Shown: positions 7,683 through 15,797 of the stretch, one piece after another | How positions within the stretch are numbered: position 1 is the first letter of the stretch | Layout of the letters: each line of letters starts with the position of its first letter | NCBI GenBank assembly: GCA_021802745.1 | Contig: JAJZRK010000017.1 | Location: 1 to 22,862 of the forward strand | Length of the DNA stretch: 22,862 nucleotides | Source of the DNA: a bacterium | GTDB taxonomy: Bacteria > Gemmatimonadota > Gemmatimonadetes > Gemmatimonadales > Gemmatimonadaceae | Direction of reading: 5' to 3' | Made by a program: the position numbers and the translations under genes | The notes under the pieces: model-generated | The model's database searches: none | The model's input: only the letters and a program-made list of their open reading frames with translations | What the model was told of the DNA's origin: nothing

Positions 7683-8568
7683 TGAACGTCCCGTTGCGCA
7701 GGTCGGTGATGGCCTGTGTCAGCTCGGCCTTGGTGTTCATCACGATCGGCCCGTACCACGCCACCGGCTCCTCGAGCGGCTTGCCGCTCACCAGCAGGAA
7801 GCGAGTTCCCTCGTCGCCGGCCTGCACCACGATCTCGTCGCCGCCGCCAAAGACCACCAGCGACCGGTTGCCGGTGCGCTCGCGCACGATGCTGTCATCG
7901 GCCTTCTCCGTCAGCACGCCAAACGGCTCCGACGCGTCGCGGAACGTGCCGCTGCCGGCGAATACATACGCGAACGCGTTGCGTCGCGTGTCCACCTTCA
8001 ACCGCTTCTTCGTGCCGGGCGGCACCGAGACGTCCACGTAGCTGGGGTCGGCCGCCACCCCCTCCACGGGCCCCGTCTTCCCCCAGAAATCGCCGACGAT
8101 CACGCGCACCGCGGTGCCGTCGTCGTCGAGCACCGTCGGGATGTCCTTGGCCAGGATGTCCTGGTACCGCGGCTTCGTCATCTTGAGCTGCGACGGCAGG
8201 TTCGCCCAGAGCTGGAAGCCGTGCATGCGCCCCACGGGGTCGCCCTGCGGCATCTCGTGGTGCATGATCCCCGACCCGGCCGTCATCCACTGCACGTCGC
8301 CGGCGCCGAGCAGGCCCTTGTTGCCCAGCGAATCGGCATGCTCCACGGTGCCGGCGAGCACATAGGTGATGGTCTCGATGCCGCGGTGCGGATGCCACGG
8401 AAAGCCGGCCTCATAATCGGACGGCGTGTCGCCGCGGAAATCGTCGAACAGCAGGAACGGATCGAACTCGCCCGTCTCGCCAAAGCCGAAGGCGCGGTGC
8501 AGGCGGACGCCGGCCCCTTCCATCGTGGGCTTGGCGGTGATGATGCGGTGGACGGGACGCAGCGACAT
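7666..8568 (-). CDS. Pirin family protein (bicupin)
   Basis: The 300-residue protein begins at an ATG with GGAG 5 bases upstream. The N-terminal cupin has the pirin metal ligands His59 and His61 (WHPHRG), His103 and Glu105 (IMHHEMPQ), and the family signatures FDDFRGDTP, GIETITYVLAG and GFQLWANLP. The C-terminal cupin includes AYVFAGSGTF. Known pirins bind Fe(II) and have been reported as quercetin dioxygenases or redox-sensing co-regulators; which applies here cannot be told. It is cytoplasmic. It is divergent from cysE, and a perfect 18-bp palindrome lies 45-62 bp upstream of its start, which suggests dedicated control by a dimeric repressor. The gene is monocistronic. Confidence 0.93.
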   Translation of the reverse strand: MSLRPVHRIITAKPTMEGAGVRLHRAFGFGETGEFDPFLLFDDFRGDTPSDYEAGFPWHPHRGIETITYVLAGTVEHADSLGNKGLLGAGDVQWMTAGSGIMHHEMPQGDPVGRMHGFQLWANLPSQLKMTKPRYQDILAKDIPTVLDDDGTAVRVIVGDFWGKTGPVEGVAADPSYVDVSVPPGTKKRLKVDTRRNAFAYVFAGSGTFRDASEPFGVLTEKADDSIVRERTGNRSLVVFGGGDEIVVQAGDEGTRFLLVSGKPLEEPVAWYGPIVMNTKAELTQAITDLRNGTFIKESA

Positions 8569-8612
8569 GGGGGCTCCGGCGAGATGGTCTGGCGGCGCAC
8601 TGGCGCCGTTTA

Positions 8613-8630
8613 TATCTTAGTACTAAGATA
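8613..8630. promoter_or_regulatory. Perfect 18-bp palindromic operator candidate
   Basis: The sequence tatcttagtactaagata is its own exact reverse complement and is AT-rich inside a very GC-rich context. On the minus strand it runs straight into TATAAA, a likely -10 for the pirin gene, so a bound dimer would block that promoter. It is also about 80 bp upstream of the cysE -10 candidate. Operators of this kind (inverted TAGTACTA core) fit MarR or HxlR/DUF24 type winged-helix repressors, which often respond to quinones or electrophiles. No such regulator is encoded in this window. Confidence 0.7.
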
Positions 8631-8693
8631 ATACGACGAGCGCGGCGCGCAAGGGCCCGGCGGCACAGGGGAACTTCGCGCCCCAGCCCCGCT

Positions 8694-8699
8694 TATACT
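8694..8699 (+). promoter_or_regulatory. Candidate -10 element of the cysE-cysK operon
   Basis: TATACT matches the sigma-70-type -10 consensus TATAAT at five of six positions and lies 25 bases before the cysE ATG. The hexamer 17 bases upstream (gaactt, 8671-8676) is a poor -35, so the promoter may need an activator. The short leader has no Shine-Dalgarno purine tract. Confidence 0.45.
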
Positions 8700-8724
8700 G
8701 AATACACCCCCTCTTTGACGCCCC

Positions 8725-9582
8725 ATGACGAACGCGCCCTCCCCCCGCTTTCAGGCCTTTGCCGACGACCTCAAGGCCCGCCGCGACTCGGCGACCTTCG
8801 GCTTCCAACTCAAGCAGAGCGCCCAGCAGTTCACCGACGACCTGCTCGCGGTCCTCTTTCCGCACTTCTGCCGGGAACCGTATTTCACGGCTGGCGAGAT
8901 TGAGGCAAAGCTCGCCCTCCTCGAACGCGACCTCAAGCGGATGATCGGCCCGCTGCTGAAGGCCGGCGCCCCGTCCGTGGACGCGGTCGCCCACGCCTTC
9001 ACCGAGGCGCTGCCCGGCATCCACGAACGCCTGCTGCTCGACGCCGAGGCGATCAACGCCGGCGATCCGGCGGCGGAAAGTCTCGACGAGGTGATCCTCG
9101 CCTACCCGGGCTTCACCGCCATCGCCATCCACCGGCTGGCGCACGAACTCTACACGCGCGGCGTGCCGATCTTTCCCCGCCTCCTCGGCGAGTACGCCCA
9201 TCAGGTGACGGGCATTGACATTCACCCGGGCGCGACCATCGGCGCGTCGTTCGCCATTGACCACGGCACCGGCATCGTGATCGGCGAGTCCACGGTGATC
9301 GGCGACAATGTCAAGCTGTACCAGGGTGTGACGCTCGGTGCCCTGAGCGTTACGAAACGCCTCGCCAAGTCGAAGCGGCATCCGACCATCGAGGACGACG
9401 TCGTCATCTACGCCCAGGCGGTCATCCTCGGCGGCGATACCGTCGTCGGGCACGACAGCATCGTGGGCGGCAACGTCTGGCTCACCCACAGCGTGCCGCC
9501 CTTCTCGGTGGTGCATCACGAAGCGGAGGCCATGGTTCGGCCCAAGGACATGACCGGCGGCGACGCCCAGTACGTCATCTAG
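8725..9582 (+). CDS. cysE: Serine O-acetyltransferase
   Basis: This 285-residue enzyme transfers acetyl from acetyl-CoA to L-serine, giving O-acetylserine, the first step of cysteine synthesis. The N-terminal helical half (about 1-150, including AYPGFTAIAIHRLAHELY) is followed by a left-handed beta-helix of hexapeptide repeats (HPGATIGASFAIDHGTGIVIGE, VIGDNVKLYQGVTLG). Expected catalytic residues are Asp165, Asp179 with His180 in the DHGTG motif, and His219 in KRHPTIED. The spacing between the two His residues and the longer N-terminus fit the longer SAT subtype rather than the E. coli form. The C-terminus is MTGGDAQYVI. It ends 24 bp before cysK, so the two are co-transcribed. The ATG at 8725 has no clear Shine-Dalgarno but matches the expected N-terminus. 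Confidence 0.93.
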   Translation: MTNAPSPRFQAFADDLKARRDSATFGFQLKQSAQQFTDDLLAVLFPHFCREPYFTAGEIEAKLALLERDLKRMIGPLLKAGAPSVDAVAHAFTEALPGIHERLLLDAEAINAGDPAAESLDEVILAYPGFTAIAIHRLAHELYTRGVPIFPRLLGEYAHQVTGIDIHPGATIGASFAIDHGTGIVIGESTVIGDNVKLYQGVTLGALSVTKRLAKSKRHPTIEDDVVIYAQAVILGGDTVVGHDSIVGGNVWLTHSVPPFSVVHHEAEAMVRPKDMTGGDAQYVI

Positions 9583-9606
9583 CTCCCCAACGCGCGAGAG
9601 TCCCCC

Positions 9607-10515
9607 ATGAACGCCCAGTCCATACTCGAGACGATCGGCAATACCCCGCACGTCCGCATCAACCGCTTGTTCGGCAAGGCGGAGGTGTGGATGAAGCTGG
9701 AGCGCGCCAACCCCGGCGCCAGCATCAAGGACCGCATCGCCCTCGCGATGATCGAGGACGCCGAGCAGCGCGGCCTCCTGAAGCCCGGCAGCGTCATCAT
9801 CGAACCCACCTCCGGCAACACCGGCATCGGGCTGGCCATGGTCGCGGCGGTGAAGGGCTACCGCATCATTCTCGTGATGCCCGAATCCATGAGCATCGAG
9901 CGGCGCCGCCTGATGGCCGCGTACGGTGCCGAACTCGACCTCACGCCGCGCGAGAAGGGGATGCGCGGCGCGGTGGAGCGCGCCGAGGAGCTCTCGGCGA
10001 CGGTGGCCGGCGCTTGGATTCCGCAGCAGTTCGAGAACCAGGCGAACATTGACGTGCATCGCCGCACGACGGCCGCCGAGATCTACGCCGACTTCCCCGG
10101 CGGCCTCGACGTGCTGATCACGGGCGTGGGCACCGGCGGCCACATCACCGGCGTGGGTGAGGAACTCAAGAAGGTGTGGCCCGCGCTGAAGGTCTTCGCG
10201 GTGGAACCGGCGGCGTCGCCAATCCTCAGCGGCGGCCAGCCAGGGCCGCATCCGTTGCAGGGACTCGGCGCGAACTTTGTGCCGAAGAACCTCCACCGCG
10301 ACGTGCTCGACGGTGTCATCACCGTCGGCAAGGACGAGGCGTTCGCGTACGCCCAGCGGTGCGCGCGCGAGGAGGGGATCTTCGTCGGCATCTCATCCGG
10401 CGCGGCGCTGGCCGCCGTGGCGCAGAAGCTCCCCGAACTTCCCAAGGGCTCCCGCGTGATGACCTTCTGCTACGACACCGGCGAGCGCTACCTGTCGGTG
10501 GAGGGGCTGTTCTAG
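9607..10515 (+). CDS. cysK: Cysteine synthase (O-acetylserine sulfhydrylase)
   Basis: The 302-residue PLP enzyme converts O-acetylserine and sulfide to cysteine. The PLP lysine is Lys41 ([10 protein letters not shown]), the substrate loop is PTSGNTG at 67-73, the phosphate-binding loop is GTGGHITG, and the Ser that contacts the PLP ring nitrogen is in the GISSGAA region. The C-terminal [14 protein letters not shown] is typical of CysK. Length and motifs fit an intact cytoplasmic enzyme. It follows cysE by 24 bp, with a weak GAGAG Shine-Dalgarno. CysE normally inserts its C-terminal Ile into the CysK active site to form the cysteine synthase complex; the CysE here ends in Ile, as that complex requires. 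Confidence 0.95.
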   Translation: MNAQSILETIGNTPHVRINRLFGKAEVWMKLERANPGASIKDRIALAMIEDAEQRGLLKPGSVIIEPTSGNTGIGLAMVAAVKGYRIILVMPESMSIERRRLMAAYGAELDLTPREKGMRGAVERAEELSATVAGAWIPQQFENQANIDVHRRTTAAEIYADFPGGLDVLITGVGTGGHITGVGEELKKVWPALKVFAVEPAASPILSGGQPGPHPLQGLGANFVPKNLHRDVLDGVITVGKDEAFAYAQRCAREEGIFVGISSGAALAAVAQKLPELPKGSRVMTFCYDTGERYLSVEGLF

Positions 10516-10579
10516 GCGGACGGTCGTGCCAATGAGACACCCGACTGACTTCTCGGGCGCACTCAGGCGACTCTCTCGG

Positions 10580-10612
10580 CGGCGTGCCGTCGTCACGTCG
10601 CTGACGCCGTTT
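10580..10612 (+). terminator. Weak candidate terminator after cysK
   Basis: A 6-bp stem (cggcgt at 10580-10585, acgccg at 10604-10609) with an 18-base partly self-complementary loop is followed by TTT. It lies 65 bases after the cysK stop and before the next transcription unit. The stem is short, so the call is tentative. Confidence 0.3.
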
Positions 10613-10680
10613 CGTGACTCGACCGATATCTGCAGGCGCACGCACCGTGACGCGGGACTGGTTGTATGGGGACTGCCGCA

Positions 10681-10702
10681 CCGTGAGCAATGGCGCTCAC
10701 GG
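10681..10702. promoter_or_regulatory. Perfect 8-bp hairpin in the TonB-receptor leader
   Basis: The arms ccgtgagc (10681-10688) and gctcacgg (10695-10702) are exactly complementary around a 6-base loop, ending 29 bases before the receptor's ATG. No U-tract follows. It could be an mRNA stem near the ribosome site or an operator for a dimeric regulator. Confidence 0.4.
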
Positions 10703-10731
10703 GGTGTATCCCCCACTACCCCAGAAACCGC

Positions 10732-13700
10732 ATGTCGCCCGCCCAGTTCCGCCGAGCAACCCTGCTCGCCGCCGTTGTTGCCGCGTTTGCCTCCACCACC
10801 GTCGCCGCTCAGGGAACGGATGCCGCCATCCACGGCATCGTCACGGACTCGACCGGCGCCCCAATCGCCGGCGCCTCCATCGAAGTCCGAAACACATCCT
10901 CCAACTTCGTTGCTCAGCTCACGACCAGCGCGCAAGGACGTTACGTGGCCACTCAACTTCCGCTGGGGGGGCCGTATCGCCTGACGGTGCGCGCCGTGGG
11001 CTACAGTCCCGTCGCGCGCGAGGGGCTCATGCTCAACCTCGGGAGCACCGCGACCGCCGACTTCCGCGTCCTGCGTAGCCGCGTGAACCTGCAGGCTGTG
11101 ACGGTGACGACTGAGGCGGCCCGCGTCATCGAGCGCAATGGGGCCGCCACGCGCATCGATGGGGCTCGCATCGAACAGCTCCCCAATCAGAATCGCCGCT
11201 TCCAGGACCTCGCCAAGCTCTCGCCGCTGGCCGGGAGCGGCACGAGCCTCGGTGGCGCGCGTCCGATGAGCACTGACGTCCGCATCGACGGGGTGGGTGC
11301 GCAAATGAACAACACCGGGCAGACTTTCGCCGGCCCGCTCACCATGACCGTCGAGGCGATCCGTGAATTCGAGATCATCACCAATGAGTACGACGTGAGC
11401 AAAGGGCGACAGGGCGGCGGGCTGATCAACGCCGTCACGAAGTCGGGCACGAACGACTACACGGGCTCCGCCTTCTCCTTCTACCGCGACCGGCACCTCA
11501 CCACCGAAGATCTGCGAGGCGTCCCCCCGGCGAACTTCATGGTGCGGCAAATGGGGACGAGCGTCGGCGGCCCGATCATCAGGGACCGGCTCCACTTCTT
11601 CGCCGCGTACGACCGAACCGACCAGTCGCTCCCGCTCGAAGTGACGAACGTGCGTAGTCCCGCGGACGAGATCGAACTCGGCATCGCCCGTGACTCGCTC
11701 AGTCGACTGACGTCGATCCTTGCCGGCAAGTACGGGCTCGACACCACGCAGCAGCAGACGGGAGTCTTCTCGCGCAAGCCGCTGAGCCAGGCCGTCTTCG
11801 GTCGCCTCGACTGGCAGGTGAGCGACCGGCACCGCCTCACGCTGCGCAACAACACCACGCGCTACTCCGATCCGCAGGAGATCGGTCCCGACCAGGCGCT
11901 CCACTATTTCGAATCCCGGGGCGCGGCAAAGGTGAACAGCTACGGCACGCTCGTATCGCTCCGCTCCGCGTTCCGCCCTACGCTGGTCAACGAACTCAAG
12001 CTGCAGGCGCTCGAGTTCACCCGCGAACGCATACCGCAGAACCAGCTGCCGCGCGGCTTTGTGCGCATCGCCTCCACGCTGCCCGACAACACCAGCCGCA
12101 CCGTGACCGTGCAGTTCGGCGGCAACCGCCTGGCGCCCGAACACTACAAGGAGCGACAGTTCCAGTTCGCCAACACGCTGTACTGGAATCGCGGGGTGCA
12201 CACGGTCACCGTCGGCACGGACAACATCATCACGCGCATCGCGCGGTACCTCCCCATCGAGCAGCGCGGGCTCTTCGAGTTCGATAACCTCGCGCAACTC
12301 GACGCGCTCACAGCGGCGCGCTTCAGTCGGCAGGTCCCCCTGCGCGCGGGCGGTACGACGGCGGCGTTCACCGTGGCCGACCTGTCCGCCTTCGTGCAGG
12401 ATGAATGGACGCCAACGCACGGGGTCACGGTGTCGGCGGGGGCGCGACTCGATGGCGTCGTGTTCGGCCGTGGCGCCGCGTACAACCCCCGCGTCGAGCA
12501 ACGCCTTGGCGCCCGCACCGACGTCACGCCGCGTGACTGGATTGTCTCGCCGCGCGCGCAGCTGGTGTGGGAGCTCGGCTCGACCGGGCGCGACGTGATT
12601 CGCGCCGGCGTCGGACGCTTCAGCAGCCAGCCGCCGTACAACGTGCAGGTGAATCACATCCTGCAGAGCGGCCTCGAGGCGGTCGACATCATCCAGGTCG
12701 GCGCCGCCGCACCGCGTCCCGACTTCCCGGCCTATCGGCAGAATCTCGCGGCCGTGCCGGGCATTCCCGCTGGCGTCGATCCGTCCTCCGTCCCCGCGTA
12801 TGTGAACTACATCTCCAGGAACTTCCATGTCCCGACGACATGGAAGGCGAGCGCCGGCTACGAGCGACGCCTCGGCCCGGTGCAGTTGGGAGTCTTCGGG
12901 TACTACGCGCGCACCGTCAACAACTTCCAGTACTTCGATCGGAACATGGTGGAAAGCCCGTACTTCACGATCGAGGGCGGGCGCGGCGTGTTCGTCCCCG
13001 ACTCCAAGATCACGAAGGCGGGACGCACCAACAACGCCGACTCACGCGTCCATCAGGACCTGGGACGCGTCCTCGAGCTCGTCGGCGCCTCCTCGCTGAC
13101 CCAGCGGTCGCTGGTGTTGCAGGGGACGTGGTCGCTTCCGCGCGCGTCATTTGTCTCACTCTCGTATACGCGCAACACGAGCGAGGACAACTCCTCGTTC
13201 AACTGCTGTATTGCCATCACCTCGACGTTCTCGAAGAACACCGGCGATCCACGCCGGCTCGCCGATGCGTGGGGGCCGACGGACAACGCATTCCGAGACA
13301 AGATTGTGGGTGCCTTCACCCTGCCGCCGGTGTGGGGTTTCCGGTTGAGCGGGAGCTACATCGGCATTTCCGGTGCTCCGTACTCGCTCATCATCAACGG
13401 TGATGTCAACGGCGACGGCACGTCCAACAACGACCTCGCCTTCGTCTTCGATCCCAACGATCCGGCGACGCCGGCGGACATCGCGGCGGCGATGAAACGC
13501 GTCCTCGCCAACCCCAACAATCGCGCCCGCGACTATATCAAGCGCAACCTGGGGCGTATCGCATCGCGCAACGGCGGGTGGTCACCCTTCCGTGCCCAGA
13601 CAGACCTGCGGTTGACGCGCGGCTTCTCGCTGCGAAATCGGCAGGCGGTGGAAATCACGGTCGACGTCTTCAACGTGGCGAATCTTCTCAAACGTGAGTG

Positions 13701-13863
13701 GGGCGGCGTGTATAACCTCGGCAGCGCCCAGCAGCTCTACGCAGTGACCGGGTTCAACCAGGCATCGCGCCGCTACACGTACAAGGTCAACGAGAACGTC
13801 GGCCGGGCGGTGAAGAGCGGGGCGCCATACCAGATCCAGTTCGGCGCTCGGTACCGACTCTGA
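10732..13863 (+). CDS. TonB-dependent receptor, Oar-like, with N-terminal carboxypeptidase-regulatory domain
   Basis: The 1043-residue outer-membrane protein starts at ATG 10732. This start gives a clean signal peptide (RRATLLAAVVAAFASTTVAAQ); an upstream ATG at 10690 would bury it. Domains in order are a carboxypeptidase-regulatory beta-sandwich (about 30-115, IHGIVTDSTGAPIAGASIEV), a plug (about 120-240, with REFEIITNEYDVSKGRQGGG), then VTKSGTNDYTGSAFSFYRD leading into the barrel, and a C-terminal strand ending YQIQFGARYRL. The signature REFEI...GRQGGGLINAVTKSGTN is typical of Oar-type receptors. The substrate is unknown. The TGA overlaps the ATG of the phosphodiesterase gene by one base, so the two products are made together. 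Leader hairpin and promoter lie in 10516-10731. Confidence 0.92.
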   Translation: MSPAQFRRATLLAAVVAAFASTTVAAQGTDAAIHGIVTDSTGAPIAGASIEVRNTSSNFVAQLTTSAQGRYVATQLPLGGPYRLTVRAVGYSPVAREGLMLNLGSTATADFRVLRSRVNLQAVTVTTEAARVIERNGAATRIDGARIEQLPNQNRRFQDLAKLSPLAGSGTSLGGARPMSTDVRIDGVGAQMNNTGQTFAGPLTMTVEAIREFEIITNEYDVSKGRQGGGLINAVTKSGTNDYTGSAFSFYRDRHLTTEDLRGVPPANFMVRQMGTSVGGPIIRDRLHFFAAYDRTDQSLPLEVTNVRSPADEIELGIARDSLSRLTSILAGKYGLDTTQQQTGVFSRKPLSQAVFGRLDWQVSDRHRLTLRNNTTRYSDPQEIGPDQALHYFESRGAAKVNSYGTLVSLRSAFRPTLVNELKLQALEFTRERIPQNQLPRGFVRIASTLPDNTSRTVTVQFGGNRLAPEHYKERQFQFANTLYWNRGVHTVTVGTDNIITRIARYLPIEQRGLFEFDNLAQLDALTAARFSRQVPLRAGGTTAAFTVADLSAFVQDEWTPTHGVTVSAGARLDGVVFGRGAAYNPRVEQRLGARTDVTPRDWIVSPRAQLVWELGSTGRDVIRAGVGRFSSQPPYNVQVNHILQSGLEAVDIIQVGAAAPRPDFPAYRQNLAAVPGIPAGVDPSSVPAYVNYISRNFHVPTTWKASAGYERRLGPVQLGVFGYYARTVNNFQYFDRNMVESPYFTIEGGRGVFVPDSKITKAGRTNNADSRVHQDLGRVLELVGASSLTQRSLVLQGTWSLPRASFVSLSYTRNTSEDNSSFNCCIAITSTFSKNTGDPRRLADAWGPTDNAFRDKIVGAFTLPPVWGFRLSGSYIGISGAPYSLIINGDVNGDGTSNNDLAFVFDPNDPATPADIAAAMKRVLANPNNRARDYIKRNLGRIASRNGGWSPFRAQTDLRLTRGFSLRNRQAVEITVDVFNVANLLKREWGGVYNLGSAQQLYAVTGFNQASRRYTYKVNENVGRAVKSGAPYQIQFGARYRL

Positions 13864-15431
13864 TGCGTCCTTCATCAGGTTCCATCTCGCGCCGTCGCAG
13901 CCCGCGCATCGCGGTGTTCGCCCTCGCGGTGAGCGTCACCGCGCTGCTGGGCGTCGTGGCGGGCGTGGGGGCAAGCAACGTGCCGCCGGTCGCGCGTGCG
14001 CCGCGACTGCGCGCGCTGCTCGTCGTCATCGACGGGCTCCGTCCGGATCATGTGACCGTCGGCGCGATGCCGGCGCTGTCCGCCATCGCGGCGCAGGGTG
14101 TGAGTTCGTCCGCGCACCACGCGGTCTACCCGACGGTCACCCGCGTCAATGCCACGTCGCTGGCGACGGGGATGCTGCCCCGGTCCCACGGGATTCTCGA
14201 CAACGCGATCTTTCTCCCCGCGGTCGATAGCACCCGGGCGCTCAACACCGGTGACGCGCGGGCCATGATGCGTGCCGACAGCGCGCTCGACGGCCGTCTC
14301 ATCACCGCTCCCTCGATTCACGAACTGCTCGCGGTGCGCGGACTGCGCACCGTGGTGGCCAGCGCGGGTTCATCCGGCTCGGCCTATCTCCTCGCGGGGG
14401 CGGGACGCGCGCCGATCTTGGCGACCGAGCTCATTCTCCCGGCGGCGCTCGCCCCCGGAGTGCACGCACGCGTTGGCCCACCCCCGGGACGAGGGAGTGC
14501 GACGTCGCTCGCCAACAACTGGGCGGTCGACGCGCTCCTGCGCGTTGGCGTCGATTCACTCGACGTCGACGTCGGCATGCTCTGGCTCACCGATCCCGAT
14601 CACTCGGTGCACGCCGCCGGCCTCGGCTCGCCCGTCGCCGATTCGGTCATCCGCGCCGTCGATCGCGCCGTGGCGCGCCTCATGGAGGGCCTCGTGACGC
14701 GCGGTTTGCGCGATCGGGTCGACGTCTTCATTGTCTCGGATCACGGCTTCTCGACGCACGCAGGAACTGGCGCTCCCTTCGCGCGCGTCCTCTCGACCTT
14801 TGGCGACCAGGTTGTCGTGGCCGGAAACGCGGTGTACCTGCGTCCCGGTCACCACGTCGCGAGGGCCGAGGTCGTGAAGGTGCTGCACGCCGCGCCAGAA
14901 GTCGGCGCCGTTTTCACGGCGGCGACGCCGGGCGGCCATACAGAAGGGAGCGAGGACGGAACGCTCTCCTTTGCCAGCGTCGGGTGGGAGCATCCGCGCG
15001 CCGGTGACATCCTCTTCTCCGCGAACTGGTCGCACCGGCGGAACGCGGCAGGCATCGCCGGCTGGACCGCCCAGGCGGGTGTCGCCGGCCACGGCAGCTC
15101 GAGCCCGTATGATCTTGGCGCGACCTTCATCGCAGTCGGGCCACACATCAAGCAGGGCGTGCGCTCCCGCGTACCGAGCGCGAACACCGACGTGGCGCCT
15201 ACCCTCCTCTCGCTCCTCGGTCTTCCCGTTCCGCGGATGGATGGACGCATCCTGACGGAGGTGATGCGCGACGGGCCGGACCCCGCGCGCATGACGATCA
15301 GCCGCACGGAGCACCACGCGGAGGCGAGACTGGGAGCGGGTAGGCCGCTCGGGTACCGCCTGACGTTGTACACCTCTACCGTGGGCGCGACACGTTACGT
15401 GGACTCTACGATTACCACGCGTGAGCCGTAG
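13863..15431 (+). CDS. Exported type I phosphodiesterase / nucleotide pyrophosphatase-type phosphatase
   Basis: The 522-residue enzyme of the alkaline phosphatase superfamily hydrolyses phosphate esters with two Zn ions. An Arg-rich start and hydrophobic segment (IAVFALAVSVTALLGVVAGV) form a signal peptide or anchor. Predicted metal ligands and nucleophile are Asp57 (VVIDGLRPD), Thr91 (VYPTVTRVN), Asp244 and His247 or nearby (LTDPDHSVHAAG), Asp293-His294 (VSDHGF), and His410 (VAGHGSSSPYD). The layout matches nucleotide pyrophosphatase/phosphodiesterases rather than PhoA. The product is probably periplasmic or surface-attached and releases phosphate or nucleosides from nucleotides, phospholipid head groups or similar esters. 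It is translationally coupled to the TonB receptor. The true start could be a few codons later, but the TGATG junction supports 13863. Confidence 0.88.
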   Translation: MRPSSGSISRRRSPRIAVFALAVSVTALLGVVAGVGASNVPPVARAPRLRALLVVIDGLRPDHVTVGAMPALSAIAAQGVSSSAHHAVYPTVTRVNATSLATGMLPRSHGILDNAIFLPAVDSTRALNTGDARAMMRADSALDGRLITAPSIHELLAVRGLRTVVASAGSSGSAYLLAGAGRAPILATELILPAALAPGVHARVGPPPGRGSATSLANNWAVDALLRVGVDSLDVDVGMLWLTDPDHSVHAAGLGSPVADSVIRAVDRAVARLMEGLVTRGLRDRVDVFIVSDHGFSTHAGTGAPFARVLSTFGDQVVVAGNAVYLRPGHHVARAEVVKVLHAAPEVGAVFTAATPGGHTEGSEDGTLSFASVGWEHPRAGDILFSANWSHRRNAAGIAGWTAQAGVAGHGSSSPYDLGATFIAVGPHIKQGVRSRVPSANTDVAPTLLSLLGLPVPRMDGRILTEVMRDGPDPARMTISRTEHHAEARLGAGRPLGYRLTLYTSTVGATRYVDSTITTREP

Positions 15432-15521
15432 ATGCGCTCTCGCCAACGGACGACCTGGGTGTGCGATGCGCGTCGCCTCGGTAACGTTGCCGACGGGCGT
15501 CGCCTCCCAGCTTGTCGGGGC

Positions 15522-15542
15522 AACCGCGCGACCTCCGCGGTT
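15522..15542. terminator. Hairpin between convergent genes
   Basis: aaccgcg (15522-15528) and cgcggtt (15536-15542) form a perfect 7-bp stem between the phosphodiesterase and thioredoxin genes; it overlaps the thioredoxin stop codon. No clear U-tract follows on either strand, so terminator function is uncertain. The rest of 15432-15540 holds nothing recognisable. Confidence 0.3.
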
Positions 15543-15777
15543 ATCCTTGCATCCACCCCTCAACTTTCTCCGGCGCCGGCACGCCGCCCGCGTGCACCAC
15601 GATGCCGTCAATCACGACGCCGGGCGTGTGCATCACCCCGAAGCTCGCGATCTGCTGGCAATCCTCGACCTTCTCCAGGGTAATCGGCACGCCGCGAGCG
15701 TCGGCCACCTGTTGAATGAGCGCCGCCGTGCGCTTGCAGTTGGCGCACCCCGCTCCGAGCACCTGCACCTTCTTCAT
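15541..15777 (-). CDS. Mini-thioredoxin (redox-active disulfide protein, TM0996/MTH895 type)
   Basis: The 78-residue protein starts at an ATG with GGGGGAG 5 bases upstream. The thioredoxin-like fold has active-site Cys11-x-x-Cys14 in GAGCANCKRT and the cis-Pro region VMHTPGVVIDG. Such very short thioredoxins commonly sit next to DUF318/ArsP-type permeases, as here, where the permease stop is only 20 bp upstream. It is cytoplasmic. A role in reducing thiols of the permease or ArsM, or in handling thiol-bound arsenic, is inferred from context only. It is the last gene of the arsenic island. Confidence 0.88.
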   Translation of the reverse strand: MKKVQVLGAGCANCKRTAALIQQVADARGVPITLEKVEDCQQIASFGVMHTPGVVIDGIVVHAGGVPAPEKVEGWMQG

Positions 15778-15797
15778 ATGGACTCCCCCGTGCCACC

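Noticed and set aside
8623..10296. A 557-codon minus-strand open frame opposite cysE-cysK.
   Set aside because: Same reason: it covers two clear enzymes on the other strand and resembles no protein family.
10393..12828. An 811-codon open frame on the minus strand opposite cysK and the TonB receptor.
   Set aside because: It is antisense to two well-supported genes, has Arg/His-rich low-complexity composition and no recognisable domain. High GC content makes such shadow frames common.
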